Shown in pieces: positions 29,849 to 44,800 of a stretch of DNA of 64,000 nt; the first letter of the stretch is position 1; every line of letters starts with the position of its first letter. The notes beneath the pieces are model-generated. The model ran no database searches. It was not told the origin of the DNA and saw only the letters and a list, made by a program, of their open reading frames with translations. Position numbers and translations under genes: made by a program. This stretch comes from Picochlorum sp. 'celeri' (taxonomy: Eukaryota; Chlorophyta; Trebouxiophyceae): assembly GCA_010909725.1 (NCBI GenBank), contig JAACMV010000008.1, forward strand, positions 806,001 to 870,000, read 5' to 3'.

Positions 29849-32800
29849 TTATGAATTCGTTGCATTGTATTCAATCCATTGCCTCAGTAAATCAGCCATA
29901 GCTATCGGTAGATGCTGAATATCTTGTAATACAGTGTACAGGGGGAATGGGAAGGAGTCAATATACCTTGAGAAACTCGGCTTTCCATCTGGTCCAAAAG
30001 ATACTGACTGCATATCCAGTATTGAATTTTCTCTATTGTCTAGTATTATATATGCATACATCACACCTGGGCGCGAAGTTGCATCCATCACCGCCTTTTG
30101 TAGACCAGTTTTTTCGTGGAATCGTCCATCAGCAAGGATTATAACAAGCTGCTGGAGGACTTGTGAGGTATGATTACCCTCCTTTTCCAGAATCATATCA
30201 ACAGATGTCATTAAATCAACCATCGGCTTGTCATCGATAGTGTTGTCAGCGTTGAACTTCATCTGTGACATCACTCGTGCCCCATCTGCTGGCAAGAATG
30301 CCCTGTCGAGTGGATGGAGAAGTTCAGCACCAATTGACCCCCCAAAACGAAAGATACCCAAGTCACCTATGCCGATTCTCGACATTGCATTGCAAATAAC
30401 AGTTATCGACTCGAGCGCAAATGCACCAGAAGACGTCTCTGCCATTGATCGAGAATCATCAATAGCAAGAAGCACTTGATATCGTCGCTTATCTGGCATA
30501 GTTCTGCGCATCCAAATTTTGTCTTTCCTGAAGTGACTAGCAATGTAGCCAATAACTCTTTTCATGTTGATGCGTTTTCCAGATCGATATTCCCCTCCGA
30601 GTTTGCTTGCAAGAGTTGGCTCCAGAATCAATCTAAGTTCCTCTGCCAGCCTTCCCGACAGATGGGATGTCAACGCTTCACATTTGCTCCAGATTTCTCT
30701 TCCGTATTCAAGGTCGGCAATGTCTTCTGAAACTTCTTCTTCTTTGATTTGAGATATTCGGAGCTCCAATTCTTTTTGCAAAGAATCCATATCTTGGGTA
30801 TTTTGGTTCCTTTCTGGCTCATCATCATTCAACTTCAATCTATCTATGTTGAGCAAGGTGCCCTTACTAAATTCAGACGTCAGGTCTCTAGTCTCGTCGA
30901 TACTTTTTTCTTTTTCACCTTTCTCTTCAGACGTCAAATTCTGCAGGGAATTGCCTTCTTTCTTGTCGCCTGCAAAATCTGCCTTATCTCTTGCATCTGC
31001 TGTTTCCTCTTCCACTCTATCCTTATCTAAATCCTCTATTTCATGGTCGTGGTCTTGAACAGCATGCTGAGCCTGCTCCTCTGTTGCATCTGCCATTACG
31101 TTCTCGTCCGCGTGGAGTTGATTTTCATCCTCTCTTACAAACCTGTGCTCCTGATAGCCTGGCTCTGAATCTCCTTGCTGTGGTGCAGGTTCCTTGTGCT
31201 CGTCATCGAGTTCTTCATTGACGATGTTTTTCTTTTCCCAGCTCTCTGCAGCTGCGCTAATACTGCGAAATGGATTTGTATCTAGTTTTGTCTGCTTGTC
31301 ATCCCGCCTGTCATGAGCATCAGAGGTGTTGTCCACAGTAGTCTGCCCTTCAATACCATGGGCATCTTCTCCTTCTCTCTTTGTCCCCCCATTGATTTCG
31401 TTTCCTTTAGCCTCATCTTGCTCTGAATCCCCCATGTTAGCTTGCTGAGGACCTGTGCCCTGCTCTTGTTCCTCTGTCACACCATCTGCCTGAGGGGCAA
31501 CCATATCATCTATGGCTTCATCATCATTTGCTGGATTTTCCATCTCGGTCTCGTCTATTTGCATATCTGCCAACTCTTCATTCTCTTGATCGCTTCCACT
31601 CCTGTTCTCTTCTTCGCTTTCATCACGATTACTATCGCTCCTAGCCTCCTCCTCATTTTGTGCTTTCTCCTCCTCCTCTCCCTCATTTTCAATAGATTCG
31701 TTTTCCTCGTATTTCTCATCATCCTCATCTATATCATCAAGGTTCATTTGATCCGGAAATTCTGTAGTCTCTTCTGGCTGCTCTGGCTCTAAGAAACCAG
31801 TATCTACATTCTCTTCATAGTCCCCAGGAAGCTCTTCCTCTTCACTGTACCCGTCCTTTTGTGGCTCATCCTTCTTGTCTTCCCGTGCATCCTTTTCTTC
31901 TTCTTGTACATCAGCGTCATCTTCGTCGCCTTGTGCATAATCTAGGGATTCAGCATTGTCCACAACACCAGTATTGTTATCTTCAGCCACTTTGTCCTAC
32001 ATCAAGAAATCAGTACATTGTTAGCCGAGATGACTCCACAAAATCTAACAACATGTAAAAAGAATCCTGCGTACTTCATCTTCGTCCTCGTGATCCCACA
32101 ATTTCTGGTCGACTTCTTCAGCATCCTTGGCATCACCCATCTGCTGTTCAAGCTGCTCAGTTTCCATTTCATCCTCACTTTTCTGACTCTCATGCTCGTC
32201 ATCTTCTTCTGGAATATCTTCAATCTGACCTTCAAAATCATCTTCCATCTCTATTCCTTGAGCTTCGCTGTTTCCCTTGTCTTCTGTCTCCTTTTCATCG
32301 TCCTTATGCTCTCTTTTCTCTGCACCCAAAATCTGATCTTCATCCTCCAATTGATTGCTTATGTCATTTGCACCAGTAGCATCGCCTTCACCAAGTCCGG
32401 TTCCTTCTTTGGTTTGTTCGATTTCGTTCTCTTCTCCCTCAGCTTTTGGGATGCAGAATCCATCTCTGATCAGGTTGCAGAAGATGTTCAGAGAGATGAA
32501 ACTCAATTTTGCGAGACACCTATGCGCCACCAGAAGGTATAAAATTGTGTTTTGGAGCTTTTCCTTAATACTTGCTAACATTGGCAGAGCATTAGACATC
32601 ATATCTTCTTCCCTGTGTCTGGCACTACCAGCTAGCATCTGGAGACAAGACATCGTACTGTTTTGCACCCTGGTCAAATTTGGCATCGCCAAAGATCCTC
32701 GAATCTCGTTTATCAATACTGGTATGCTATCTAGGTTGAAATTTAATTCTTTCGGTGTGCCACTTTGTGCCCAGATAAGGCAAGATGTGACCATGTCTTC

Positions 32801-35800
32801 AAATGCTGTGTAAAATGCAGAGCTGTTGAAGGAATGCTCCTGCTGCTCTGCTGCGCAAATTCTATCAATTGACTCAACAAATGACTTGTAACACACACGA
32901 AGGTCGCTTACACCTGGCATATCGCCTGCGCAATTCTGATGAATTGAGATTGCTAGGGTTCTCAATGGCAGACACTTTTTCATGACCAGAGTTTCCATAG
33001 CAGCAGTGATGTAGAATTTACCATCACCCAATTCCACGGAATTATCTCTTTCTTCGACCATCTGCTTACTTAGTGACAAAAGAGGAGGGCTGCTTGACTC
33101 CAATAAGCTGAGCAATCCTGACATCTTTTCCAATGGCAAACTGTCGTGACTGCTGCCGATCAGGGTCCGCAAGTAGTCTGCAAAGACTGCACTGTGATGT
33201 ATGCAAGAAGACAAATGTTCTTGAATTTCGATATAGTCCAAATGCGAGATCTTGCAGCTGCCATGCATTTTGCTCACAACAGAGGTAGCTTTTTTGAAGA
33301 ATCTGAGATACTTGGTTGATTCCCCAATCAAACTTCTAGTTTCATGCATCATAAATAATAGATGCAACCCTAGATTGTTCGATATCTGAACTTCTCGCGG
33401 CTGAATATCTTCATGTGGTTGTTGAGATACCTGCAATATTTGCAAACAAAAATCTCAAGTGAGTATTAAGAAACGCATAGCAACTCATTTTACTAACTGG
33501 CATGATTGATTCCGTACCTCAGCCAGCTGCATGGCACAAGCAATGCATTTGAAGTAGTAAGAATTCGCAACATTCCAATATTTGTCTTTTTCAAAAGTGG
33601 ATGGTATGTCTTTCCAAATCTCTTCAACGCATGGGGTATTCTGCAGGTCAAAAACTTCGTCACGGTTGCTGATTGCATATGTTTTCAAAGCAATGAATTT
33701 CTGCATACCAATCTTGTCCAATAATGGGCATCTCTGGCGTCATGTGGTATGGAACTTTGTAATTTGCTGATTCCACATCCCTCTAGATATTTAAAGTAGT
33801 CCGATAATGCTTTCTTCTTGCGTGACTTTGCTCCTTTGGAGATATCAGTCTTCAACATCGCTGATTGCTTCAGAGCCACCACAGATATTTCGTGCATTCT
33901 TTGTGATATATCATGAAGTTTTTCCAGCAACGATGAGTCAACTGTAATGATTCTAAATTTTTTGGAGAGTCGATCGATCTGTCCAGAGTATTTCCCGATC
34001 CCCGCATGTTTGGGAAACTCTGTAAGTTTCTGATCAGTGACAGGCAGGCTTGAGATATGACATTGGAATACAGCCAACAAGGACTCTGTCTCAGATGAGA
34101 TTCCATTGTTTGATATCTTTTCGATTCCAATAGAGTGAGCTTCAGATCGTAAACAGACGCTGCAAGATGTTGACAACAAGTCTTTGGCCTTTCTCGTAAT
34201 TTTATGCAACTGCTTATATGCTTTTTCCTTGGAAGCTTTCATGGCATAGAAACCTCGATCTTCCCATTTTGCCAGTGAAATAAAGTCAGATAGCTCTTTT
34301 TCTAGTGGTTTCATTCCTTCACTAATATATTTCTCAACCGCTGGGGCATATTCTGCATAGTACGCAGCCATATTCTTCAAGGAATTGGCCATGAGGTTTT
34401 TCTGATCAATCAAGACATGTTCAGGGCACCATTGCTCGAGATATCTGCCAAACTTTTGAAGAATATCGATTCTTTCTCCAAATTGCCCTATTGTTGAGCT
34501 CTGGATGAATGAGTCCATCGTATTGACAAAGTTGACAAAGGAGTCCAGATCCTCTGTGATGATACCAAACATAAAAAACCAGGACTCTCTTGCTTCCTTT
34601 ATCATCTCTCTTCGCACCTTACTAAGACTATCTTTCCAGCTTTTGAGTTCCAATTCTCGCCAAGAATTGGCGATTGAGATCAGAGGTTTCAGAAGGTCTG
34701 AGAGCGATACATGCTTGGCAGCTGTCTCCTCCCAAAGCTGAGCACGGCTCAAAAGCAGTTCAATACCTGTCGAATAGTCTTTGAGGGTGGATTTCAACGG
34801 TAATGATAAAATTCTTGTGCCGATTTTTTTCAATTGATCCAGGATTGGGTGCTCTGGCCATTCGCTAAGGAGTTCATCCACTTTCACTAAAACATTAGTA
34901 ACTGGTTCCAATGCTCTGGAAGCTTCTTTGATGTTTCTGGAGTATATATTGAACACTGGATCTTCGACATTGCCGGATAAGTAATTCCACTCGTGTGAGA
35001 GAGTATACAAGAATCCCGGAATACAGAACTGGTCTAGGCTGCTGGGTAAAGATCCTCCGAATTCTTGAATCATTTCCATCCCTGACAATAGTCTCGAATT
35101 CATTTCTAATGCCATTGTCTCCTGTCTATTTATCATTTCAGAAAGATCCGGGCTCGAGATTAATGTAAAGATCTCGAAAAGTCTGGACAAAAGCATGTCA
35201 GACACTTCCTTCCTCTCCAAGAGACACTGGTCATTCTTAAACGAGTCTGGTTCGTTTATTTTCTCACCATCATCCCCTTCATCAAGATCGATATCTTCAA
35301 AGATAGACAAGGAGCCTAGGAAAAGGGAACGGAACGCTCTCTCTTCTTGCTCGTCTTGCTCTAACATTTCAAGCTGCCTGCCCTTGATTTCAAATGATCT
35401 TGCTTCTTCGATGATTCGAGATCTTTCCTCCTCAACTAATCTTTTCCAAAGTTTATGCACGCGCATAGCTAAGATTTCAAACTTTTTTAAGATTTGATAC
35501 CTTTGCTCAGGTGATACGACTTTGGTCAGTTGTTGTTGTAACATTTGGAGATTGAACCCATACAATTTGAGCAATTCTGATATGACTTTCTCAGGCCTAG
35601 CCTCTTCGCCCTGACCATGGATGGCTTCAAGCACCCTCGCTGTATTTTCCTCGTCAGACAACATGTCTAATCCCTTTGGATTGATAGATAGGAGGTTTTC
35701 TACTAGATTCTGCACTAGCATAGACAAATCACTGTTCTCATCCATTTCCTTTGAGATCCGCATCAAATCTATTCCATATTGCATCATCCTGAGACTCAAT

Positions 35801-38800
35801 TCCACTGGACCGTATATGTCTTTATAGCAAGGGTATTTACCTTCAAGGCTTTCAATAAAAGTATCAACACTTCCACTCCAACTTTCAGCCTGAGAAAACA
35901 AAATGTCCTCTATTTTCGAAGCCTCCATTGCAGCTATAAGATTTTTCATCCTCTCTTCAATAAAGTGCTGAATGAACTCTGTTATATAATCTCGGAGTTC
36001 GAGGTACTGAGAGATTTTTGGCCTTGCGGAGTTTGATTGAAGGATCTCACCTTGCCTGCGACTAAAGAGTTCAATGTCTTCAAGAAGCCTTGAGACTTTC
36101 ACGCTCTGAGGAGAGGATAATGGCAACGCCGAAAATGCACGCCTGCACAGAATTTCTGGCTCATACAAATGATCAATTTTCCTCTGTAAATCTTCTTTCT
36201 CCATCATTTTTGCTAAGACAGGATCAAACGCTTGGTAGGGTCGTGAGAGACTGATGTAGACTAATGATAACAGAGCAAGGGATTTCCCTCTAAGTTGCAT
36301 TCCTGCATTGTAAAAGTAAAAAAGATGATAAATTCCCAGCATGCAGATCATTGAAATTTCATTCTGTCCACATATACTGCAGATGAAAATCAAACGGTAT
36401 CCAGTCCGCACCTCTTGGAGTATTTAATGTGCTCGCAATGTCGAGCAACAGAATATTCAGAGACTGTTCCAGATGGTCAAGCAGCTCACTCTGATTTGAC
36501 AGCGATGCTTGTAACAGCGATAATATTTCATGATGCAGTGCTTTCAATGCATCTCGATTAGGTATAATAGTTCCAGTAGGGCCTACAAGATCTTGTACAC
36601 TCGGAAAACCAACTCTTCCTTTTGGTGCAAAGGATGTAGCAACAACGATCAGCATATCAACTGCAGTCCCCCATTCCTTCAAGTGGACATCCACCGTCAA
36701 ATCATGTTTACTCATCCGACAAAGGTTGGACGTGCAACGATAAATTTGCTGCGACTTGTATGCAATTTGACTCACAGATATGTCATCTGCTCCATCCATG
36801 ACTGAACACAGTGCCAATAAACCCGAGCATGTGTGCAAAATGACTGGGCCTCTGTCTGCTGCAATAGTCTTTTCAGGCAAATCCAATCGCAGATCCCTGT
36901 GCATTTGCAGCCAGGCCATCATGGCCATTCGCCTCTCAAGTTCCATCCTATCGTTGTGTGGGCTGCTCTGGGACTCGTCAAAATTCAGTATTGCCCTGTA
37001 TGGCAGTGCATCAGCAACAGAACGAGTAGGTGCTCGCACAATGCTATCAATTACCTCAACTATAGCCAGTTGTTTGTCATTTAATCTGTCACCAGTCCAA
37101 TTCAATCGGAATACGAGATCAAACTCCATCCTCCGTGCAATTATATCATCTAAACTTGCAAGTCTTACCCAATTTGCATGGCCTTGAAGCCCCACCAAGG
37201 AATCTGCATTGCATTTGGAACCAGGTTTACTGATTCTCTTCTTGACCTTTTCACTTTGGTCAAAACTCTCAAGGTGGGATAAGATATTTGCCACACGAGT
37301 AATAGAACTTATATCCAGAATCGACCCAGCAAAAGCAATCTCTAAAGCATCCAACACCTCTTTGCGTAAATCTGGCTCTGTTGCAACCAATAGCCTTCCC
37401 TGATATTTCTGACAGTTCTCGTCATATGAATCGAGAAGATTATTGCAAAGTCGGAAACCCCTCACAACATCAATCCCATGAGAAAGTAACTCGTGCAATT
37501 CAAGGTTTAATGCAACCAGAGGCCTTCCTAGCATTTTCAAAAACCACTCTGCACTCCTTGCGCTTTCCTCGTTGCCAAGCAATGCACAACATAAGTTCTG
37601 AACTAATTTAGCAATATCAGGTGGCAGTTTATCCTGAACTTGCTGCAATGATACAAACAAGGCGTGCCATGAGTGAGCTAACCTCTCTGTATCGAACACA
37701 GCAGGCTCTGTTAATAGTCGACTTCTAAACAGAGAGAGGTCGTCATAAAACGCATCTGAGTCGTTTCTGATACAAAGATCGTATAAATTCTCGAGCGTGG
37801 GCCATATCCATTGGATCATCCCCTTGTTTGGAACCCTCTCAGCATAAAACGGGTTCTTGTGAGACCAAATTGCTAGTTCCAACGCATTACAGCACTCCTC
37901 TGGACTATTTATCTCAGAAACTTTTTCAAATAGTCTTTTAAGGCGATGCTTTTCCAAGAAAATTCTGATATCTTTCCGGTTCAAGGCTGTTGCTGTGCCT
38001 GGATTTGATACTAGTTCCTGTAACAAGTCTTGTATAATCTGCAATTCCGAGCAAAGCTCGAGACCTAACTCTTCGCTTCCGCTAGTCGGATAAATTCTAT
38101 GCTTTGTCATATCCAAGAAAAAATTACACCGCATTGCCATCTTGTCACGGTCCTCATCTAGGAAAATTGTCATGACAGCGTTCACAGTACCTTCTTTCAT
38201 CTCCATGTTTTGACAGTTTCTTGGGGTGGAATCGGATGCAAAATATGCAGACTGATTCATGAGGGCGAATACAGTCTGCTTGTTGTGTACAAGTGATCTG
38301 ACACTTGATGAAAGATCAGATGGGTTTCTGCTGTCCATACCTCTTGTCATCTTCAGGACAAATTCCCAGTCGGCAAAAAACTTGTCCATGGTCCCTGCAG
38401 CATAGAGCTGATCTATTTTGGGGTATAAAAATGCATTTATATCCGGGAATACAAGAAGTCGATCCAATTCAAACCCGTCAAAATCTTCAAATGCCAGTCT
38501 AAGTGCTGTATCCAATGAATTCCCCCTGGAAATCAAGGCATGCATTAGTTTAGATTGTTTTGTCAGTGTCTGCAAGTTAGGTCTATCAGAGGACATCAAC
38601 CACTTTTTAGCAATCTGGTCCGAAAGAGCCGTCGGCAAGCCTTTGGCAGCGATGATGGCAGACAAATCTGCAACTACAGTCTCAGCTGCGAAAGCATTTT
38701 GGTCAATGCCGGAGAAGAATACTTCGATCCCTCTGTTTCTCATTGCTCGAGATATTTCCCCGTCAGTGGGATCATAGATTATAAACATCCTAAAGTCTTT

Positions 38801-41800
38801 ATGCGGGACTACTACTCTTGGACCATTGGTTGTTGATCCACATTCGTTCAGGGACATGACACCGTCAGGTTCAAATAGCGGATTCAATCTATCCAATATA
38901 CTCGGATCACACAGATTAGCATCTCGGAGGATGACCCATGATCCATCCAGAATGCAACGAGTCAAAGTTCCGTCGATCCACTCAAACTTTCCGGCTCTCT
39001 CTGTATTTCTCCTTTGTAAATACTCCCAGGCAGTGGCAGCCAATTTCTCTAGATCAATTGCCAGACACTCTCTAGACTCCATAGGTTTTATATCCATGCC
39101 ATCAATCAGGGCACGAAAGGATTCGATGCTGTCTACAATCGTTTGGGAGGCCACCGAAGAAAGTTCACCGGGAGACAATGTAGAATTGAAAAGGGTGTTC
39201 CCCAAAAACTGCAAGGGTTTCAAGGACTGCCCATTCCAAACGAGATGGAAGGCCAGACTCTGCAGAAATGTCTTGATTTTCATGATCACGTTGAAGCCTT
39301 CTCGTTCCAAATCAACCTGTTCAAATCCTCCAAGAAGGTCTGAGATGTCGGTCCCTTGGTGCAGTTGGATTTCCACAACTTTCTTCCCCATGGATGTGGC
39401 AATATTAGTGATGCATGCTGATCTGCCACATCCACTGGGACCCACGAGTATCCCAAGCCAATTTAACTCGATGCAATGGGACAATATTTCTTGTATCCTA
39501 TAAACACTGGGAATTAATATGTGATCATGTGTAGCGTTTTCTAACGATGAGTTAGTCATGGCCTTCCCTAAGTGGTCCTTGCACAACTCCACTGATCCAT
39601 ATCGGATTGCCTCAGGCAGAATTGCAAAACTGGACTCTGAGCATGGAGCCTGATCCTTGAAACGTAAACTCAATACTGTCTCCACCCAGTCCCTGTCGTC
39701 CACTGAGCGCATCCGATTGGTCAGGAGCATAGTGCCGTAGAACCTAGTCCATTCCACAACAGCTGTGTGACCTGTCTTTGGCACCACACCCATTTTAGCA
39801 TCTACAAGTTTGCACCACCGCAGTAAATCCCGCAGATTGAAATCAAAAGAAGATTTGATCAAGTGCCTAGAGCATTCTAGCAAGCAGTCCGTCATGCTTT
39901 CCACAACAGGCTCAGGGATCCGAGAATGTAGAGACGCTGCATTTTGAATGGATACTTGATAGTTACCAGCGCCACCGAAAAAAATCAAAGACTGTATAGT
40001 ATATTCACGTACATGTAATTTCTATTAAATCAGCTCGCGAAAATCCACGTATCCGAACTCTGATGAACCTGTTTAGGAAAGATCTTGGAAGACCTTTCCT
40101 ACCACCACCCTCCTGGATCGGATTCTGTGCTCCAAACAATCTGAATCCAGGTGAGCATTTCACGATTGCATTCAGTTCTGGTACAAAAATTTCACCTCTG
40201 TGATCTAGAAGAGCATTCAAACCCTCCAGAACGCTCTGACAGGCGAGATTGAGTTCATCCAGGAGGACCCAGGAACCAGATTTCATAGCTCGAAGCAATG
40301 GTCCATCAGACCTAAACGAGGTTCAAATAATCCAAAAAGTCAGAAAATGCACCAAAAACAACCAATGTCGACAAAGAACATACCAGGAAAAGTCTCCTAC
40401 ACCGCCATTCGGCGATGGAAGGTTAGCACCAAGAAGATCCATCATGTCTGTCTGGTCACTGAGATTTATGCGCACAAAGTTTCTGCCAACAGCTACACTC
40501 ATAGCTTCGACCAAAGTAGTTTTCCCAACACCTGGACTACCCTCAAGTAAAATAGGTTTTTTCAATTGCATGGCTCTAAATAAGCGAAACAAGTTTTCCT
40601 TCGTGGTTCCCGCATCAAAGTTGAAATGCTCTATCTTCGCCGAGGACTTACATTCGATGAAGAACGGGGGAATACCCCATCGATCTTCTTCGGCATGCAT
40701 GGAAAATTTTCCAGGGGAGTCAAATGCTCCACAGTGATCTTCGCATATCTTCGACAACACTTGGCGCAATTCTACTTGTAGCGAATAAATTCTCTGCATA
40801 CTCATCTTAACGCAAATCAGATAATATTCGCTTGAAGGGATCACCCTTTACAATGATAAGAACAGAAACAACCCCGCACCTGGTCATCAACGCCAGATCC
40901 TAATCCAAGTCCATCGATAATGACGAGTTCGGCGCCATGTCTAAAACTCTCAACAACATCCATGCCATTATCAAACATTTCATTGGCAAATTGCACCCAC
41001 GCTAGAATGTCTCGGACTGACAGACTCTGTCGACAATGGATTGAAATCGATTCATCGAAATACGAGCAAAATTCCAACATCATACTAGCAACATCTTCGG
41101 GAGTTTTGCGAAGTTTTGCCCGCAAGATTGACAAAAGTTCGCCACGATCATGGATTCGAGGCACCCAAATACTTGTGAATCGATTCATTAATGCGGGGGA
41201 GAGCTCTTTCTTGCCAAAGTCACCCCCAGGGTTCATCGTGGCGATAATCTGAAACTTCTCGTGGCCTTCTATAACTTCAGTGGCTATGCCCCCCTTTTCA
41301 GCCAGCGTGATTGTCTTCCCGGACTCCAGAACACTGGACCACAAAAGAACAAAAAAGTAAATACAGATATCAATTTGATAACGTGTGGGACAGAATAAAA
41401 ATTTCGGTCTTCTGATCTAAAAGATCGCTCGCACCTATTCAATCTCTCTAAAACTGCATCCTCGGCAAGATTCAATTCATCCAGTAAAAGAATATCGCCA
41501 TTCTTCATCGCGTCGATCAAAGGTCCATCTATCCACTCAAATGGCGCATGAAAAGACGCAATGTCTTGTAATACGATATGCCGTATATTATCTGGTAATA
41601 CATTGGATTCGCTTTGCAAAAAGTCTTTGATCCTCTGTATAACTTTGGAGTCCGGTTCGGAATCCGAAATTTGAAGATCGAATCTTGCCATTGTATCTCG
41701 AAGGCGAGAAACAATCGATTTTCTGGCGCGATTTGGTCTGTAGCCGCCCAAGAAGTCCGATGTTTCGGTGTGCTGGTTGCAATTCAAAATTCGAAGGCGT

Positions 41801-44800
41801 TGGCCCATTGATTCGGCGAGGAGCTGGCAGGCAGTTGTCTTTCCAATTCCAGTTTCTCCTACGAGGAGTGCTGGCTCGCCGTTCTCCAAACATTTTTCGA
41901 GCAAGAAATACCTGCATGGTACAGTTTGCTTGTTCAGACTCGAGTGCACGTACAATTGTGTCTTGAAAAGGTACACACATTCTCTTGAAGCTAGGCGTCC
42001 AGACGATCTCACCAATGTTTTCAAGAGTCGACGCCGTCGACGGGATATTCGATTGAAGATACAGCTCTTCCGGACAGATCTGCAGTACATATGTCGTAAT
42101 TGTACGTTGTTCCACAGTGAGAATCCAATTCAAACTTACCTTTGTTTTTAGCTCTCTCTGCAGCGTTTGGAGAACCACCTGTCGTTCAACATCAGACCGA
42201 AGCCTCTCCCCGAGGACAAAGAAGCCGTTTAAGGCTAATTGACTGTAGCTTGTGGCAGGCCTGTTTGCCCATCGAAAAAGATCGCGAGGCGTGATGTAGC
42301 CGTGGCGACCAGCGAAAAGATTACCTGCCGATCGACGGCGTTGAAGTTCCCGCATAACAGCGATCATCCTCTTAGCATACGAAGGTGCAATACTGCAGCG
42401 CTTTTCGATGATTTCGTGAAGTTCGACGTCAGGAATATCATCTACATGCAGTTCAAGGAATCTGGAGCGAAATGCTCGACTAAGGCTCTTCCTTCCTGCA
42501 TAGATTCCCGGCGGATTCTGTGTAGCAAATAGCATAAAGTTTTTATCTGGCTTAACGACCTCTTGCAGTTCTGGGACAAAAAGTTCTCTGTTGTCGTCTA
42601 ACAACCGATTCAAAGCTTCAAGGACTTCCGAAGGTGCCAAGTTTAATTCGTCCAATATCACCCAGTGTCCTTGTCGGAGGGCTTGAACAAGGGGCCCTTC
42701 GTTGAATACGAGTCTTCCCTCAGAGTCGCTGATATAAAAACCTATGTATTCTTGAATATCAGTATGCTCGTGGTTGTTTATTCTGATACATTTATGGCCA
42801 GTCACCGATGCTAGATGTGTTATCAGTGATGTCTTTCCACTAGATGTTGGTCCCTGGAGTAGGATTGGGTATTTTCTGAGCAACACTGCCCTCGCCAGGT
42901 TTTTCAAGTGCAACTGTACTGTGGGGGTGGTGATAAATTTCTCGGGGTTTTCGGTCATATTGCTCCCACCTTGGATCCAGTAGTCTCCAAAAAGAATGTG
43001 TTTTGGGGATGGTGGTTCAGGAACCACTTTCATGATGCCCTGCAGTAATAATATGCAACACGATATTGATACATGTGATGAACATGATGCTAGCGTATAC
43101 ATGACACATACCTGCAAAGTCGCTCCTGGAGGTAACAAGTGGCTGTCGAACAGTCTATCAAGTCTAGCAGAGCTCTCTGCATCAAGTTGCGTCTGGAAAG
43201 ACATGGCAAATCCATCTACCAATGCCCTTCTGATACCATACGTACTAGAATTGACCCTGCTGTATTCTAATGCCCTTGTTAGTGTTCTTAGGTTGTAAAC
43301 AGGTCGAACTCCCGCTCCATCCTGGAGCGTATTCATCTGCAAGACAGGGTGATTGTTGTCGTTATAAGATTATTTTTGGGCATACAAGAGACTGGGAACG
43401 CACCGATTCTTCTTTTATCCGTATATAGAGATCAACAATATCAGACACCGGGGATTGCAGTGCTATAGGACCGAGATGCTGTCCTACAATGATGAGGAGG
43501 TCCTCTCTGTTGCTGGGCTCGTCAACCCAAAACTCTGTGAATCTATTCCTAACAAGCGGAGGCAAATTTTTCTTGCCAGAATCTGTTGCTGGATTCATGG
43601 CACCAAAGATCCGAAACTCTGGATGCCTCGGTATTTCTTCCTCATCTCCACGCTCAGAAAGTATCCATCCATCTGACGTACTGTCAAGGAGCCCAGCAAT
43701 CTTTTCCAGCACCTGCACAACATAGTCTCTAGGGTAATATTTGTAATGATACCGGTTCATCCATCAGTCTCGATAGAATACGTACCTCTGTCGGAGCCAA
43801 ATTAATCTCATCCAACAACAGCCACCACCCCTCCTTGAATGCCTTTACTAGAATTCCTTCTGTAAACCCAAAAGCAAAACCCCTTTCCATGAGCGACGAA
43901 GCAGCCTCCATCTTCTCTAGTTCCGTGTGAAATCTTCTCCATTCAGAATCTAACGACTCCTGGTCTATGCTGTCAGGGTCCTCTGGTCTTTTTCTCTTGA
44001 CTCCTCGGGTCTCCTTACCCATCAACCATTTATTTGCAGCTGCTTTGTATGCTTTTAGTAGCTGCGTCCATTTCTTTTTCTTTCCCAGACGAACCACTCT
44101 AGACAGGAATTCTTCGTTGTTGCCCCTTGTCCAAGTTTTTTTAACTAGACATAAAAATGTAGGCAACATGTCAATGACGTCTTCCCCTGGAGATTTGGGC
44201 CGAAAGCCTCCAATCAAGTCGGACGAATCCGATTGCTGACTCAGATTCACAACTGCAAATTTCTTATCAACCATGCGAGCAACTTCCTGAATGACGGTCG
44301 TTTTACCGACCCCGGTCTCTCCCACCACAAGGACGGGCTCATCCATGCATATTGCTGCACAAATCTTCTCCATGATTCTCATCGCCTCGCCCGTTTTGGC
44401 AAATGATGGAGAAAGACCCTTTCCTCTTTCTGCTATCGGCAAACGTGCTCTTCCTATATGACAAGATTTGTTATCGATCTCTAGAGATGGCTTTGTGTAA
44501 CACAGGTACTGCTCTATCCAAGAAGTAGGAATCGCAAAATGGCTGGCAATCACGCTGGCAGCCTGTGTTCTCGCTGAATCTTTTGGAATAGACATACACG
44601 CGCAGTCTACTAATTCAATGCAAGCTGCTTCTCGGGCTGGCATTGGGATGATTCCTATGTCAGAGGATGGCTCTGCAGGCATCCCGTTGGTCAGCGTCTT
44701 TGAATGAAACGCTGTCATTCGCCTGGCCCATTTGATCATGTCTCGAAAGGTAAAGATCCTATCAGCGCCAAGCTCCCTTTTCAAAACGTCTCCTGCCACC

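Noticed and set aside
29849..32540. Plus-strand ORFs opposite the acidic MDN1 region, such as 32018-32542
   Set aside because: They are antisense shadows of GAA/GAT-rich codons and have the Phe/Leu-rich composition expected from that.
33641..33745. Apparent frameshift in MDN1 where one frame ends and another overlaps it
   Set aside because: A 68-bp intron (33641-33708) with a GTATGC donor and CTGCAG acceptor joins the two frames exactly in phase, so no frameshift or pseudogene needs to be assumed.
41912..42000. Overlapping frames around the fourth AAA module of MDN1, possibly a frameshift
   Set aside because: A 67-bp intron with a GTGTGT donor restores a sequence that aligns without gaps to the family before the GETGIGKT P-loop.
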